A stretch of DNA of 41,425 nucleotides. Source: Eubacteriales bacterium. Its GTDB lineage: Bacteria; Bacillota; Clostridia; Christensenellales; Aristaeellaceae. Below the pieces are notes generated by a model. The model saw only the letters and a list, made by a program, of their open reading frames with translations. It ran no database searches and was not told where the DNA came from. The stretch is from positions 1 through 41,425 of the forward strand of contig JAQUWD010000036.1 in the NCBI GenBank assembly GCA_028693055.1. Reading direction: 5' to 3'. Of the stretch, positions 29,891 to 38,600 are shown piece by piece. Each line of letters opens with the position of its first letter. Within the stretch, counting starts at the first letter, position 1. The position numbers and the translations under genes were made by a program.

Positions 29891-31390
29891 TTAGTCGGCG
29901 CGTAGCTCATTTAGCAAAGCGCTCTCCATTAACGCGGTTTCACATACCGTCTTATGACGTATGGGGAGATCGTGCAGCTCCTTGATTTGACGGGGAATCG
30001 GTACGCCAGACAGCTCCTGCAGCTTTTCAGCACAGCGGAATGCGTCCATTCCTTCCACGGCTTCGCGGCCTACCAGACTGCGGACTACGCTTTCACTAAA
30101 TTTGTATGGGCTGGCGGTTGCCAGAATAATGCAGGGAGCATGATCGTTGGTTTCGGTGCGATACTGCCGTAAAACATAGCTGGCAACGGCGGTATGGGGA
30201 TCCATTACATAATGGCAACGATCATAAACCAGCTTGATTTCCTCGGCGGTCATGTTGTCGTCGGCATATCCAGCCCAGAAGGTTTTCTTTAGCTCCGCAA
30301 GGCGCTGAGAACCAATGGAAAAGCTGCCGCAGGTGGTTAATAGCTCCATCCATGTGCGGACGATTCCTGCATCCCTGTTAGCGCATTCATAGAGGAGCCG
30401 CTCCAGATTGGAGGAAATCAGAATATCCATGCTGGGCGATAGGGTCTGGAAAAAGGTACGATGGGTGTAGTAGGTACCGTCGGTAAAAAAGTCCGTTAAT
30501 ACGTTGTTGCGGTTGCTGGCACAGATCAAACGGCTGATGGGAAGCCCCATGCGCTTGGCATAATAACCCGCTAAAATGTCGCCGAAATTACCGGTAGGAA
30601 CGACGAAGTTGACGGACTGACCCATACGCACGGTGCCGGACTGTACAAGCTTGGTATAAGCAGTGAAGTAATAAACGATCTGCGGCACCAAACGGCCAAA
30701 GTTGATGGAATTGGCAGAGGAGGGCAGCTTGCCCAATCCGTCCATTTTTTTGCGGAATTCCTCGCTGTTAAACAGCTGCTTTACTCCGGTTTGCGCTTCG
30801 TCAAAATTTCCCTTGACGCCGATGACGTGGGTGTTGCTGCCGCCGGTGGTCACCATCTGTAGTTCTTGAATTTTGCTTACGCCGCCGTGAGGATAGAATA
30901 CGGAACAGCTGGTGCCGGGCACGTCTTTAAAGCCTTCCAGCGCAGCCTTGCCTGTATCGCCGCTGGTCGCCACAAGAATACTGATTTCCCGTTTCTCATC
31001 ATTTTTTTCTGCTGCTAGTCGAATGAGATGGGGGAGCAGCTTTAAGGCGATATCTTTAAACGCCAGCGTTGGGCCGTGGAACAGCTCCATGACGTGCACG
31101 TCAGAGGTTAACGTACGCACAGGGGTAATTTCGGGGCTGTCAAAGCTCTCGGAACTGTAAGCCGCGTTGACTGCATCCTCAATTTCCTCGATGGAGTAGT
31201 CCTCCAGAAAGTCACGCAGGATTCTTGCGGCTTGCTCCTGATAAGAAGCGCCGCATAGCGCCGCCATTCTCTCAGAGGTAAGGCGGGGAAACATACTGGG
31301 GACGTAAAGCCCGCCATCCTTGGCTAACCCCCATAGAATGGATTGTGAGGTGGTAACGCAAGCACCGCCACGCGTTGAGAAGAACGACAT
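29891..31390 (-). CDS. thrC: threonine synthase
   Basis: Converts O-phosphohomoserine to threonine, using pyridoxal phosphate. The 499-residue protein is the long ThrC type: N-terminal STRGG, GLAKDGGLYVP, the PLP-lysine motif FHGPTLAFKDIALKLLP (K112), ATSGDTGKAA, the phosphate loop and NSINFGRLVPQIVYYF. E. coli ThrC has 428 residues, so this one is somewhat longer. SD is AGGAGCG. It has its own promoter and a short leader of about 50 bases, with no room for a T-box. No hom or thrB gene is nearby. Confidence 0.96.
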   Translation of the reverse strand: MSFFSTRGGACVTTSQSILWGLAKDGGLYVPSMFPRLTSERMAALCGASYQEQAARILRDFLEDYSIEEIEDAVNAAYSSESFDSPEITPVRTLTSDVHVMELFHGPTLAFKDIALKLLPHLIRLAAEKNDEKREISILVATSGDTGKAALEGFKDVPGTSCSVFYPHGGVSKIQELQMVTTGGSNTHVIGVKGNFDEAQTGVKQLFNSEEFRKKMDGLGKLPSSANSINFGRLVPQIVYYFTAYTKLVQSGTVRMGQSVNFVVPTGNFGDILAGYYAKRMGLPISRLICASNRNNVLTDFFTDGTYYTHRTFFQTLSPSMDILISSNLERLLYECANRDAGIVRTWMELLTTCGSFSIGSQRLAELKKTFWAGYADDNMTAEEIKLVYDRCHYVMDPHTAVASYVLRQYRTETNDHAPCIILATASPYKFSESVVRSLVGREAVEGMDAFRCAEKLQELSGVPIPRQIKELHDLPIRHKTVCETALMESALLNELRAD

Positions 31391-31447
31391 ACAATCACGC
31401 TCCTAAAGATACTGTTCAGTGTGCCCCGGTACGGCTACACTGTCTTC

Positions 31448-31476
31448 ATCATACACGGATTCGCTTAAGGTGTAAA
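31448..31476 (-). promoter_or_regulatory. promoter of thrC
   Basis: On the minus strand: -35 TTTACA (31476-31471), 17-base spacer, -10 TATGAT (31453-31448). The start point would be near 31441. Confidence 0.7.
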
Positions 31477-31566
31477 GACCTTCTGAGGTATCAAATTGCT
31501 TTTTCCTCTCATCAAATTCTCATGAAGTATTCAGCAAGGTTTTAGTCGCTTTGAACGCAATGCTTC

Positions 31567-31595
31567 TTTACCAGTACTTGGTTTCGTGCTATGAT
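31567..31595 (+). promoter_or_regulatory. promoter of the small membrane protein gene
   Basis: -35 TTTACC (31567-31572), 17-base spacer, extended -10 TGCTATGAT (31587-31595). It makes the upstream ATG at 31551 impossible as a start. Confidence 0.6.
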
Positions 31596-31658
31596 AACAG
31601 CGTTGATGGAAACGGAACGCCGCCCTTTGGACGACGATTTTTAGAGGAGGCACTGCGA

Positions 31659-32027
31659 ATGTCTGAACAGAATCAAAATCCCTTAGGCCCGGAGGGCAGC
31701 TACTACGAGACGGAAAAAAACAAGAAAGAGGAAACCAGACGTCAAAAGCTGGACGCACTTTTTCCCATTTTGATTACCGGCCTTTATCTGGTGCTGGGCG
31801 CGTTTTTTCACCTATGGCATCCCGCGTGGTTACTTTTCCTGACCATCCCGCTGCATTATATCAAGTTTGATAACCAGCTGGATATGCTGTGCAATCCAAT
31901 TGTAGTTACGCTGATTTATTTGGTCATGGGTCTCTTCTGCGGCTTGTGGCATCCCGGTTGGTTGATTTTCTTGGCCATCCCCATTGGTGGAATCATCAGT
32001 CATGAAGAGAAGAAAAAGCAAGAATAA
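31659..32027 (+). CDS. small membrane protein with two WHPxW repeats
   Basis: No function is known. The 122-residue protein has a charged N-terminus (about 1-32) and two similar hydrophobic units: GLYLVLGAFFHLWHPAWLLF (about 42-61) and, later, LIYLVMGLFCGLWHPGWLIF. Each looks like a two-helix hairpin turning at WHP. The same type of unit is found as the C-terminal membrane part of some clostridial XRE regulators, from memory, so this may be the membrane half on its own. The start ATG at 31659 follows AGAGGAGG; the longer frame to 31551 covers the promoter. A terminator follows at once. It is divergent from thrC and upstream of the NUDIX gene. Confidence 0.75.
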   Translation: MSEQNQNPLGPEGSYYETEKNKKEETRRQKLDALFPILITGLYLVLGAFFHLWHPAWLLFLTIPLHYIKFDNQLDMLCNPIVVTLIYLVMGLFCGLWHPGWLIFLAIPIGGIISHEEKKKQE

Positions 32028-32033
32028 CAATAC

Positions 32034-32066
32034 GAAAAGCTTCCTGAGCAAAACGGGAAGCTTTTC
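32034..32066 (+). terminator. terminator after the WHPxW protein gene
   Basis: GAAAAGCTTCC (32034-32044) pairs with GGAAGCTTTTC (32056-32066); 11-base loop. Confidence 0.8.
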
Positions 32067-32094
32067 ACATCGCTATATTTGGAGGAAAGGCTGA

Positions 32095-32529
32095 ATGACG
32101 CAGGTACAGTTCTATCAAACAGTGGAGGATTCCCGGCTCAGCTTTGCGGTTATCATCGCGCACCATCGTAGAAAATGGGTTTTCTGCAAGCATTTTAAGC
32201 GCGACACCTACGAGGCTCCCGGAGGCCATCGGGAGCCGGGCGAGACGATTTTTCAAGCAGCTGAGAGAGAGCTGTACGAGGAAACAGGCGCTATCGCTTA
32301 TGCCATCAAGCGCGTCTGTGTCTACTCCGTCAAAAATGAAGCCGCCGAGAAAGAAAGCTTTGGAATGCTTTATTCTGCGGAGATTTTCGCCTTCGAGCCG
32401 GAGCTTAGGTTTGAAATTGAAAATATAGAGCTGATGGAATCTCTGCCAGAAAACTGGACCTACCCAGATATTCAACCCAAGCTGCTGGCAAAAGCCATGG
32501 AAGCGGACGGAATGGAGCGTTCCATATGA
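32095..32529 (+). CDS. NUDIX hydrolase
   Basis: Cleaves a nucleoside diphosphate linked to another group, or a damaged nucleotide, using Mg2+. The 144-residue protein has a complete Nudix box, GGHREPGETIFQAAERELYE followed by ETGA, at about residues 43-66. The exact substrate cannot be read; a house-cleaning role is likely because the next gene is an rdgB/HAM1 (non-canonical purine NTP pyrophosphatase) homologue overlapping it by four bases (ATGA). SD is GGAGGAAAGG. No signal peptide. Confidence 0.9.
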   Translation: MTQVQFYQTVEDSRLSFAVIIAHHRRKWVFCKHFKRDTYEAPGGHREPGETIFQAAERELYEETGAIAYAIKRVCVYSVKNEAAEKESFGMLYSAEIFAFEPELRFEIENIELMESLPENWTYPDIQPKLLAKAMEADGMERSI

Positions 32530-32819
32530 AAATACTGTACGGCACGGGAAACCCGGCAAAGCTGAACGTCATGAAAAAGAAATTAGCGCCCTTGAATATT
32601 GAGGTTATCGGCCTTGAGCATATGGAAGCGCCCCCTCCGCGGGTGGCGGAGGACGGCGTAACGCCGCTGGAAAACGCTGTCCAAAAAGCCACAGCCTATT
32701 ATCAAGCCTTCCGTATGCCGGTTTTTTCCTGCGATTCCGGCTTGGATTTCAGGAAAGCGCCACAAAGAGGGCGGGATCAAAAATACCGGCCTGCTTATCC
32801 ACGGACTCGTTGCGGATGA
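32526..32819 (+). pseudogene. truncated rdgB/HAM1 (ITP/XTP pyrophosphatase)
   Basis: The first 75 or so residues are a good match to HAM1/RdgB: MKILYGTGNPAKLNVMKKKL (substrate loop TGNxxKL), PLENAVQKATAYYQAF and PVFSCDSGLDF (the SCDSGL catalytic region). Homology ends near 32745, and the remaining frame is antisense to the end of the GH2 gene (stop at 32749). A full enzyme has about 190-200 residues, so two-thirds of the fold is missing. It begins with a four-base overlap with the NUDIX gene. Almost certainly broken by the event that brought in the GH2 gene. Confidence 0.82.
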
Positions 32820-35496
32820 TGATGCTAATACGCCGCCGACCATGGATTGCACTGGGAATGGTGATTTCCAGCCGCTCTGCCGTAAAGCATTCCTTGCGGA
32901 ATAAAGGCTTGCCATCCACAAAGATTTCCGCTGTTCCCTGTACCCGGTTGAGGATCAGATAGCGCTTACCTTTGGAGGCTCCAAGCTCCGCCGTGGTTTG
33001 GTACAGGCAGTACATACCCGCCGCGCCGCTTAAAATGCGCTGGGGCTCGCCGGTAAAGCTGACGGGCTCCATGGTGTTCATATCGTTTGCACTTAACACC
33101 AGCGCTGGGTCAGGCCGTTGAGAAAGCGGCTCGTGGCTCATCCGCCATCCGTCCAGAAGCCGCAGCCCGGTATCGGCTAAGGCTGGGGGGAAGGCGCGCT
33201 CCTTGACGGAAAGGGTGATCTCCGCGTCTTGCACACCCTTGGCCGAGGCATGTATCACTACCTGCTTTGCTTCCGGAGCCGCAGATACGATCAGCTGTCC
33301 GCGACCGTTGAACAAGCGGCAGCTGTTACCTTGATCCGGGTCATGCCCGTTGGGATCGCCGTTGCCAACGCCTAGAAGGGTTCCTCCCGTCACAGCGATC
33401 TTTGTTTTGGTTTTGTCTAACGGGCATTCGCGCCCCTGCTCGTCTGTCATGGAAATGGTGACGGCGGCTACCGAGTCCGTATCGGGATACAGGTACGCCA
33501 TGGCGGATTCAAGCCGCAGCTGCGCGGGCGCGCCGACTGTCTCCCGTTTATCAGTCGCGCAGCGCTCTCCATTTCGATACCCAACGGCTTCCAAAACTCC
33601 GGGCTCAAAGCTAACCTGCCATTCGGCGGAATGCTCCATGGTGTTTTCTTTTTTCCCCTGAGAGCGCCCGTTTACAAACAGCTCTACCTCGTCACAATTG
33701 GTATAGGCCATCACCCGCACCTTGTCGCCCGGCGAATGATTCCAATGGGGCAGGAGATGGAGGCAGGCTTCCTTTTTCCAGAAGGCTTGATATAGGTAAT
33801 AAACGTCCTTGGGAAAACCGCAGGTATCCATAATTCCGAAATGGCTGGATACGCTGGGCCACTCATAGGGGGTTGGTTCGCCGCGATAATCCAAGCCTGT
33901 CCAAACGAACATCCCCATCACAAAGGGACGCTTCAGTACGGCTAAATTCGCTGCGCGAGCGGTTTCACCCCAAGCGGCGCAATCCTCGTCATAGTTCCCG
34001 AACACCTGCTTCTTGGTATCGCTGACCCATTCACCACGGGTGGCAAAGGCAGACGCGATTTCCGACGACACGATTGGCTGACGGGGATAGCGCTTGTGAA
34101 AAGTGTCAAAGCTATCAATAAAGTAATTGATGCCTGTAATATCCATGCATTGCCCTGCGCCGGTTTCTTCAAACATACCGCCGTTAAACGCTCCCAGCAC
34201 CGGGCGGGTGGCGTCTAGCTTCTTAAGCTCTGCCATTTGGTGCTGTGCGAGACGTTTACCCTTGGGCGTGCCTTGCATAGGCTCCTCGTTAAAAAGAGAG
34301 TACATGACCACGCAGGGATGGTTTTGGTCGCGGCGCACCATGCTTCTTAGCAAAGACAGCGCATCCTCCGAAGTGGAAAAGCTTCGGTTTTCATCCATAA
34401 CCAGCATGCCCATTTCATCGCACAGATCCAGCAATTCTGGGGGCGGCGGATTGTGGGAGCAGCGGTAGGCGTTGGAGCCCATGGCTTTTAGCTGCTTCAG
34501 TCGATAGCGCCACAATTCCTTGGGAATCGCCGCGCCAACGCCTGCGTGATCCTGATGGTTGCAGGTACCCAGCAGCTTAACAGGCTGGTCGTTTAGATAA
34601 AAACCATCCTTTGCGCTGATTCGAATGGTGCGGAAGCCGAAGCGGGTATTCGACTGGTCTTTTCCCTGTGCGCCGTTCAGCTCCGCCCTCAGGCTGTAAA
34701 GCGTAGGATTTTCCAGATTCCAAAGGGTGGGTTGCGCCACGCGGAGGGGAATAGACAGCGTGCGTTTTTCATAAGCGCCAAGAGAAACGGAACGCTGGGC
34801 GCTAGCTGCCTCCTCGCCCAGCGGACTAACGGCGGTCAGGCGCAAGGTTCCCTTTGCTCGTACAGGAGACGCGTTATAGATAGTCGCCTCGCAGTTGACC
34901 TGCCAGTCGTCCTCCTTCCCCTTGATGGGCTGAACTGCAAGCCCGTCGTGAACGATATGGAGACGGGGCCGCTTCACCAGCCACACATGGCGATTGATGC
35001 CGCAGCCCTCGTACCACCAGCCCTCCCATACGGTTTTATCCACCCGCACGGTCAGCACGTTAGGTGTAATTCCATAATTGGCAATATCGCTCAGCGACAG
35101 TGAAAAGCCGTTATAACAGCTCTCATTGTGCCGAAGCTTTGCACCGTTAAAATACACGTCTGAAATGCCGGAAATACCGTCAAAAAGAAGTTGGATTTCG
35201 CATTCAGCGTCCTCTGGCTCCAGCATAAAGGTACGCCGATACCAGCAATCTCCAGACGGGTAATAGCCATGGCTGGAGATTCCGTTAAGGTCAAAGGGCA
35301 TGGTATGCTGCCAGTCATGGGGCAGCGTGACCTGTTCCCAGTCGCCGTCGTCAAAATTAAGCGCCGCCGGGCCTTGTGCGCCGTCTCCCTTCGAGAAGCC
35401 ATAAACCGTTCCGTGATCCAGTGTGGAGGGGAGTACGGACAGCTTTTGACGGGTAAACCGCCAGTTCCGATCTAAAGAAAACCATTGCGTATTCAT
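32749..35496 (-). CDS. GH2 glycosidase (beta-galactosidase-like, DUF4982 type)
   Basis: A cytoplasmic retaining beta-glycosidase of 915 residues, most likely beta-galactosidase. It has the sugar-binding beta-sandwich (about 30-180), Ig-like domain, TIM barrel (about 290-600) with acid/base E404 in SLFNEEPMQG and nucleophile E479 in PIVSSEIASAF, then additional beta-sandwich domains (DUF4982-type region after YYLYQAFW, and a C-terminal jelly-roll). It is not a close relative of the LacZ-type enzyme at 5013. The start is the ATG at 35496, nine bases after AGGA; an earlier ATG is too close. Its own promoter lies upstream. Its 3' end cuts into rdgB, and no terminator is seen. Confidence 0.88.
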   Translation of the reverse strand: MNTQWFSLDRNWRFTRQKLSVLPSTLDHGTVYGFSKGDGAQGPAALNFDDGDWEQVTLPHDWQHTMPFDLNGISSHGYYPSGDCWYRRTFMLEPEDAECEIQLLFDGISGISDVYFNGAKLRHNESCYNGFSLSLSDIANYGITPNVLTVRVDKTVWEGWWYEGCGINRHVWLVKRPRLHIVHDGLAVQPIKGKEDDWQVNCEATIYNASPVRAKGTLRLTAVSPLGEEAASAQRSVSLGAYEKRTLSIPLRVAQPTLWNLENPTLYSLRAELNGAQGKDQSNTRFGFRTIRISAKDGFYLNDQPVKLLGTCNHQDHAGVGAAIPKELWRYRLKQLKAMGSNAYRCSHNPPPPELLDLCDEMGMLVMDENRSFSTSEDALSLLRSMVRRDQNHPCVVMYSLFNEEPMQGTPKGKRLAQHQMAELKKLDATRPVLGAFNGGMFEETGAGQCMDITGINYFIDSFDTFHKRYPRQPIVSSEIASAFATRGEWVSDTKKQVFGNYDEDCAAWGETARAANLAVLKRPFVMGMFVWTGLDYRGEPTPYEWPSVSSHFGIMDTCGFPKDVYYLYQAFWKKEACLHLLPHWNHSPGDKVRVMAYTNCDEVELFVNGRSQGKKENTMEHSAEWQVSFEPGVLEAVGYRNGERCATDKRETVGAPAQLRLESAMAYLYPDTDSVAAVTISMTDEQGRECPLDKTKTKIAVTGGTLLGVGNGDPNGHDPDQGNSCRLFNGRGQLIVSAAPEAKQVVIHASAKGVQDAEITLSVKERAFPPALADTGLRLLDGWRMSHEPLSQRPDPALVLSANDMNTMEPVSFTGEPQRILSGAAGMYCLYQTTAELGASKGKRYLILNRVQGTAEIFVDGKPLFRKECFTAERLEITIPSAIHGRRRISIIIRNESVDKQAGIFDPALFVALS

Positions 35497-35568
35497 AGAT
35501 ATCATTCCTGCCTTTGCTGATTGTTGGTAGCGATCCTGATTTGGTAGAAGGATTTCGTTTTTCACTGT

Positions 35569-35598
35569 ATGATAACATGCTTCAATTGGGATTGTCAC
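35569..35598 (-). promoter_or_regulatory. promoter of the second GH2 gene
   Basis: On the minus strand: -35 GTGACA (35598-35593), 18-base spacer, extended -10 TGTTATCAT (-10 at 35574-35569). It lies just after the stop of the large kinase gene, so the GH2 gene can be transcribed independently. Confidence 0.6.
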
Positions 35599-35624
35599 AG
35601 GATTTGCGTCGGTGTAGAGAATTC

Positions 35625-38600
35625 TTAAAGTCCGCTGGAGTGCTTTTGCAAAGCAGCTTTCAATCGCTTTTCAACAACTTGCGGCGTTGTGGGCTTATAA
35701 AGGAAATCGTCCGCGCCGATCTGCCGCAGCGCCTGCTCCTGCTGAACGCCGCCATACTGGGTGTTTGCCAGTACGGCTATATGATTGTAACGGTCATTCG
35801 CCCGAATGGTTTTGATGAGCGTAATTCCGTCCATCTCCGGCATCATTAAATCGGTAATGACGGCGGAAATATCCGGGTGCTGCTCCAACAGGTTCAGAGC
35901 CTCCGCGCCGTTTCGCGCAACCAAAACCTCGTAGTCGTCCTGAAGATTCACTGTCAATACTGCGATGTTGAGCTCCGCATCATCCACGAACAACACCTTT
36001 TTTTTGACCACAATTTTACTGTCGGCGCAGAAGGTTGCTACAGCGTCATAGATTTGCTGCGGAACCACCGGCTTTGCGATGTGGGCGTTCATTCCGTGCT
36101 GTAAACTCTTTTGCACATTCTCAGCAAAGGCGTTTGCCGACAGCGCTACGATTGGAATGGTTTTTGCTTGCGCATGGGTGGACGCGCGTATGGCTGCAGT
36201 TGCCTCATAGCCGTCCATCACAGGCATCCGAATGTCCATGAAGATCATTTGATAGGTTCCCGGCAGGCTTTGCACAAATTTTTCATATCCCTCCTGCCCG
36301 TTTGCGGCAATGGTGACGCTGGCATGCGCTTTTTCCAAAATCCGTGCAACAACCTTCTGGTTTACAGGGTGATCCTCGCAAACCAAAATGTGTATTCCCG
36401 TAAGGTCACGCTCCTGAGCAGACTTCTTTGCTTGTGCGGAATCGTCCGGTACTTTTTCGGTGCTGAAATGCAGTGGCAATTCCACAATAAAAGTGGTGCC
36501 CACATTGACAGCGCTCTTGACAGAGATGGTTCCGCCCTTCAATTCCACGATTTCTTTGGTGATGGAGAGTCCCAGACCCGTTCCCTGTGTATTTGGGTCA
36601 ATACCGCCTTCACCGCGATAGAACGGCTCGAAAATATGCGCCTGTGCCGCTTCGCTGATTCCAATTCCTGTATCGGAGATCTCAAAGTGATACAAACCGA
36701 TTCCCGATTTTTCATAGGGCAGCTCTGTCACTCGATAGGTGACGGTTCCGCCCTCAGGGGTATATTTGATGGCGTTGGAAACAATATTGTCAATGGCGCT
36801 GTGGATGCGCGCAACATCGGCATAGCAGCTGTCGTGTGAAATGCTTGTATGCAATTGAAATTGCTGCTTTTTCTGCTGTGCTAGGATGCGGTAGCTGTCC
36901 GCCGTTTTCTGAACCTGCGCCTTCAGAGAGAAAGGCGCTTCGTTTAACACCAGCTTTCCGCTCTCAATACGGCTCATGTCCAAAATATTGTTGATGAGGG
37001 ATAGCAGAATTTGAGAGGAGCTTTGAATGGTTTGTAGGCTTTCATGCACCTGCGCACTGTCCCGTTCGTTCTCCAATGCCAGCTCGCACATGCCCACGAT
37101 GGCGTTCATCGGCGTGCGGATGTCATGGCTCATGGCGGACAAGAAGTCCGTTTTGGCGCGGTTGGCCTGCTGCGCTACCTCCAGCGCTTGAGTCAGCTGG
37201 TCTTTCTTTTGCTCCTCCTGCTTCAAAAGCTCGGTCACATTTGACACCGTTAGGACGCAGATATTGTTCTCCCGGTCATAGGAATAAAGCTGTGTGCGGT
37301 AAATAACAAGGCTCCCATCCGGCTGCTTAACCTTTGTGAGGAAAAAATAGGTGTCGGACTTTTTTAGCTGCTCGATGATGGTTTTGGGATCGGTATTATA
37401 CAAATAGTCCTGCCGTTCCACACGATCGGCAATTCGCTCGGCATGAATGTGCCTGAACTTGTCATAGGGCAAGAACTCATTGGTATTCTGTTCACCGCCG
37501 GCAATGTGCAGCATAGCCTGATCGCTGTCCAGATAAAGGCTGGATAAAGCGATATAGCTAAGGCTTGTGCTACGTGACAGGATTTCCGAAAGCATTTTTT
37601 GCGCATGAATGTTGTAGCAGTAAGCAAACAAAATCAGCTCGTCCGAATTTGGGTTTTGTACAATACTCCACAGGTTTCGCACCCAGAGGATGCGCCCGTC
37701 CGGCATACGGCGACGGTAGTCCATGGAATAGCGATTCTCGCCGCGCTGCGCCATTTCCCGCAAGGTTGGTAATTGATTGAGCCGTATAAACTTCTCCCGG
37801 TCGGCAGCGTCCACAATCCGGGACGCGACATACTGGGTGATCTTTTCGATGGTTATGTTCTCTTTGGCTAAATCCTGATTCTCAACATGGTATACATGGT
37901 CTATTGTTTGGCCTGTTGTTAGATTCATTGCGGAATGGTATAGTAAATCCTGCTCGCCCAGAGACGGCTTTTGGCTCTCCAGCTCATATCGGGTTTGCGC
38001 GGCTTTTTGCTCATCAATGATGCGGGCTGTACATACAGCAAGGCCCGGCGTTCCATCTTCATTTGGCAGATATTTAAATCGGAATTCATTCCAGTGGGGC
38101 AAATTGTCCTTCATTTTCACTTGCGCTTCAAAATTGGCTTCGCCGGCCTCCCTTTTGATGTCTCGCACTGCATTCCGAAAAATATCACAGTATTCCGATA
38201 GCACCCGTCCCTTCTTTAACCAGCTCTCCGGGAAGTTTTCCATCACCGGGGGAAATCCGAAATCCCGAATGCAGCGCTCAGAGAAGTAGGCCTTGTCGGT
38301 AGCCGGGTCAAAGGTCCAGTACCAAAGCCCGGCATGCTCCGTGGCAGCTTCCAATATTCGCTCACTGGCACGAAGCTTTTGTGCGTTCAGCCGCTCCGCG
38401 GTGATGTCGGAGTAGCTGACATAGGCAAGCTGGGTGCCATCCGCCTGCGGTACGGCTGTACCGCGCAGTTGAATATAGAGGTACTCCCCTGTGATGGAGT
38501 TCAGCGAGCGATAGACCGTTTCAATTTTCCCCGTGCGGAAGCCATCTACCACTTCTCTTTGAAGCCTTGGCAGATCATCGGGATGCGCATGGCGAAAGGT

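Noticed and set aside
31391-31450. T-box leader for thrC
   Set aside because: The predicted leader is only about 50 bases and has no T-box bulge sequence or terminator pair.
36111-36839. 242-residue plus-strand frame inside the giant kinase
   Set aside because: Antisense to the HATPase and REC coding region, no SD, no domain.
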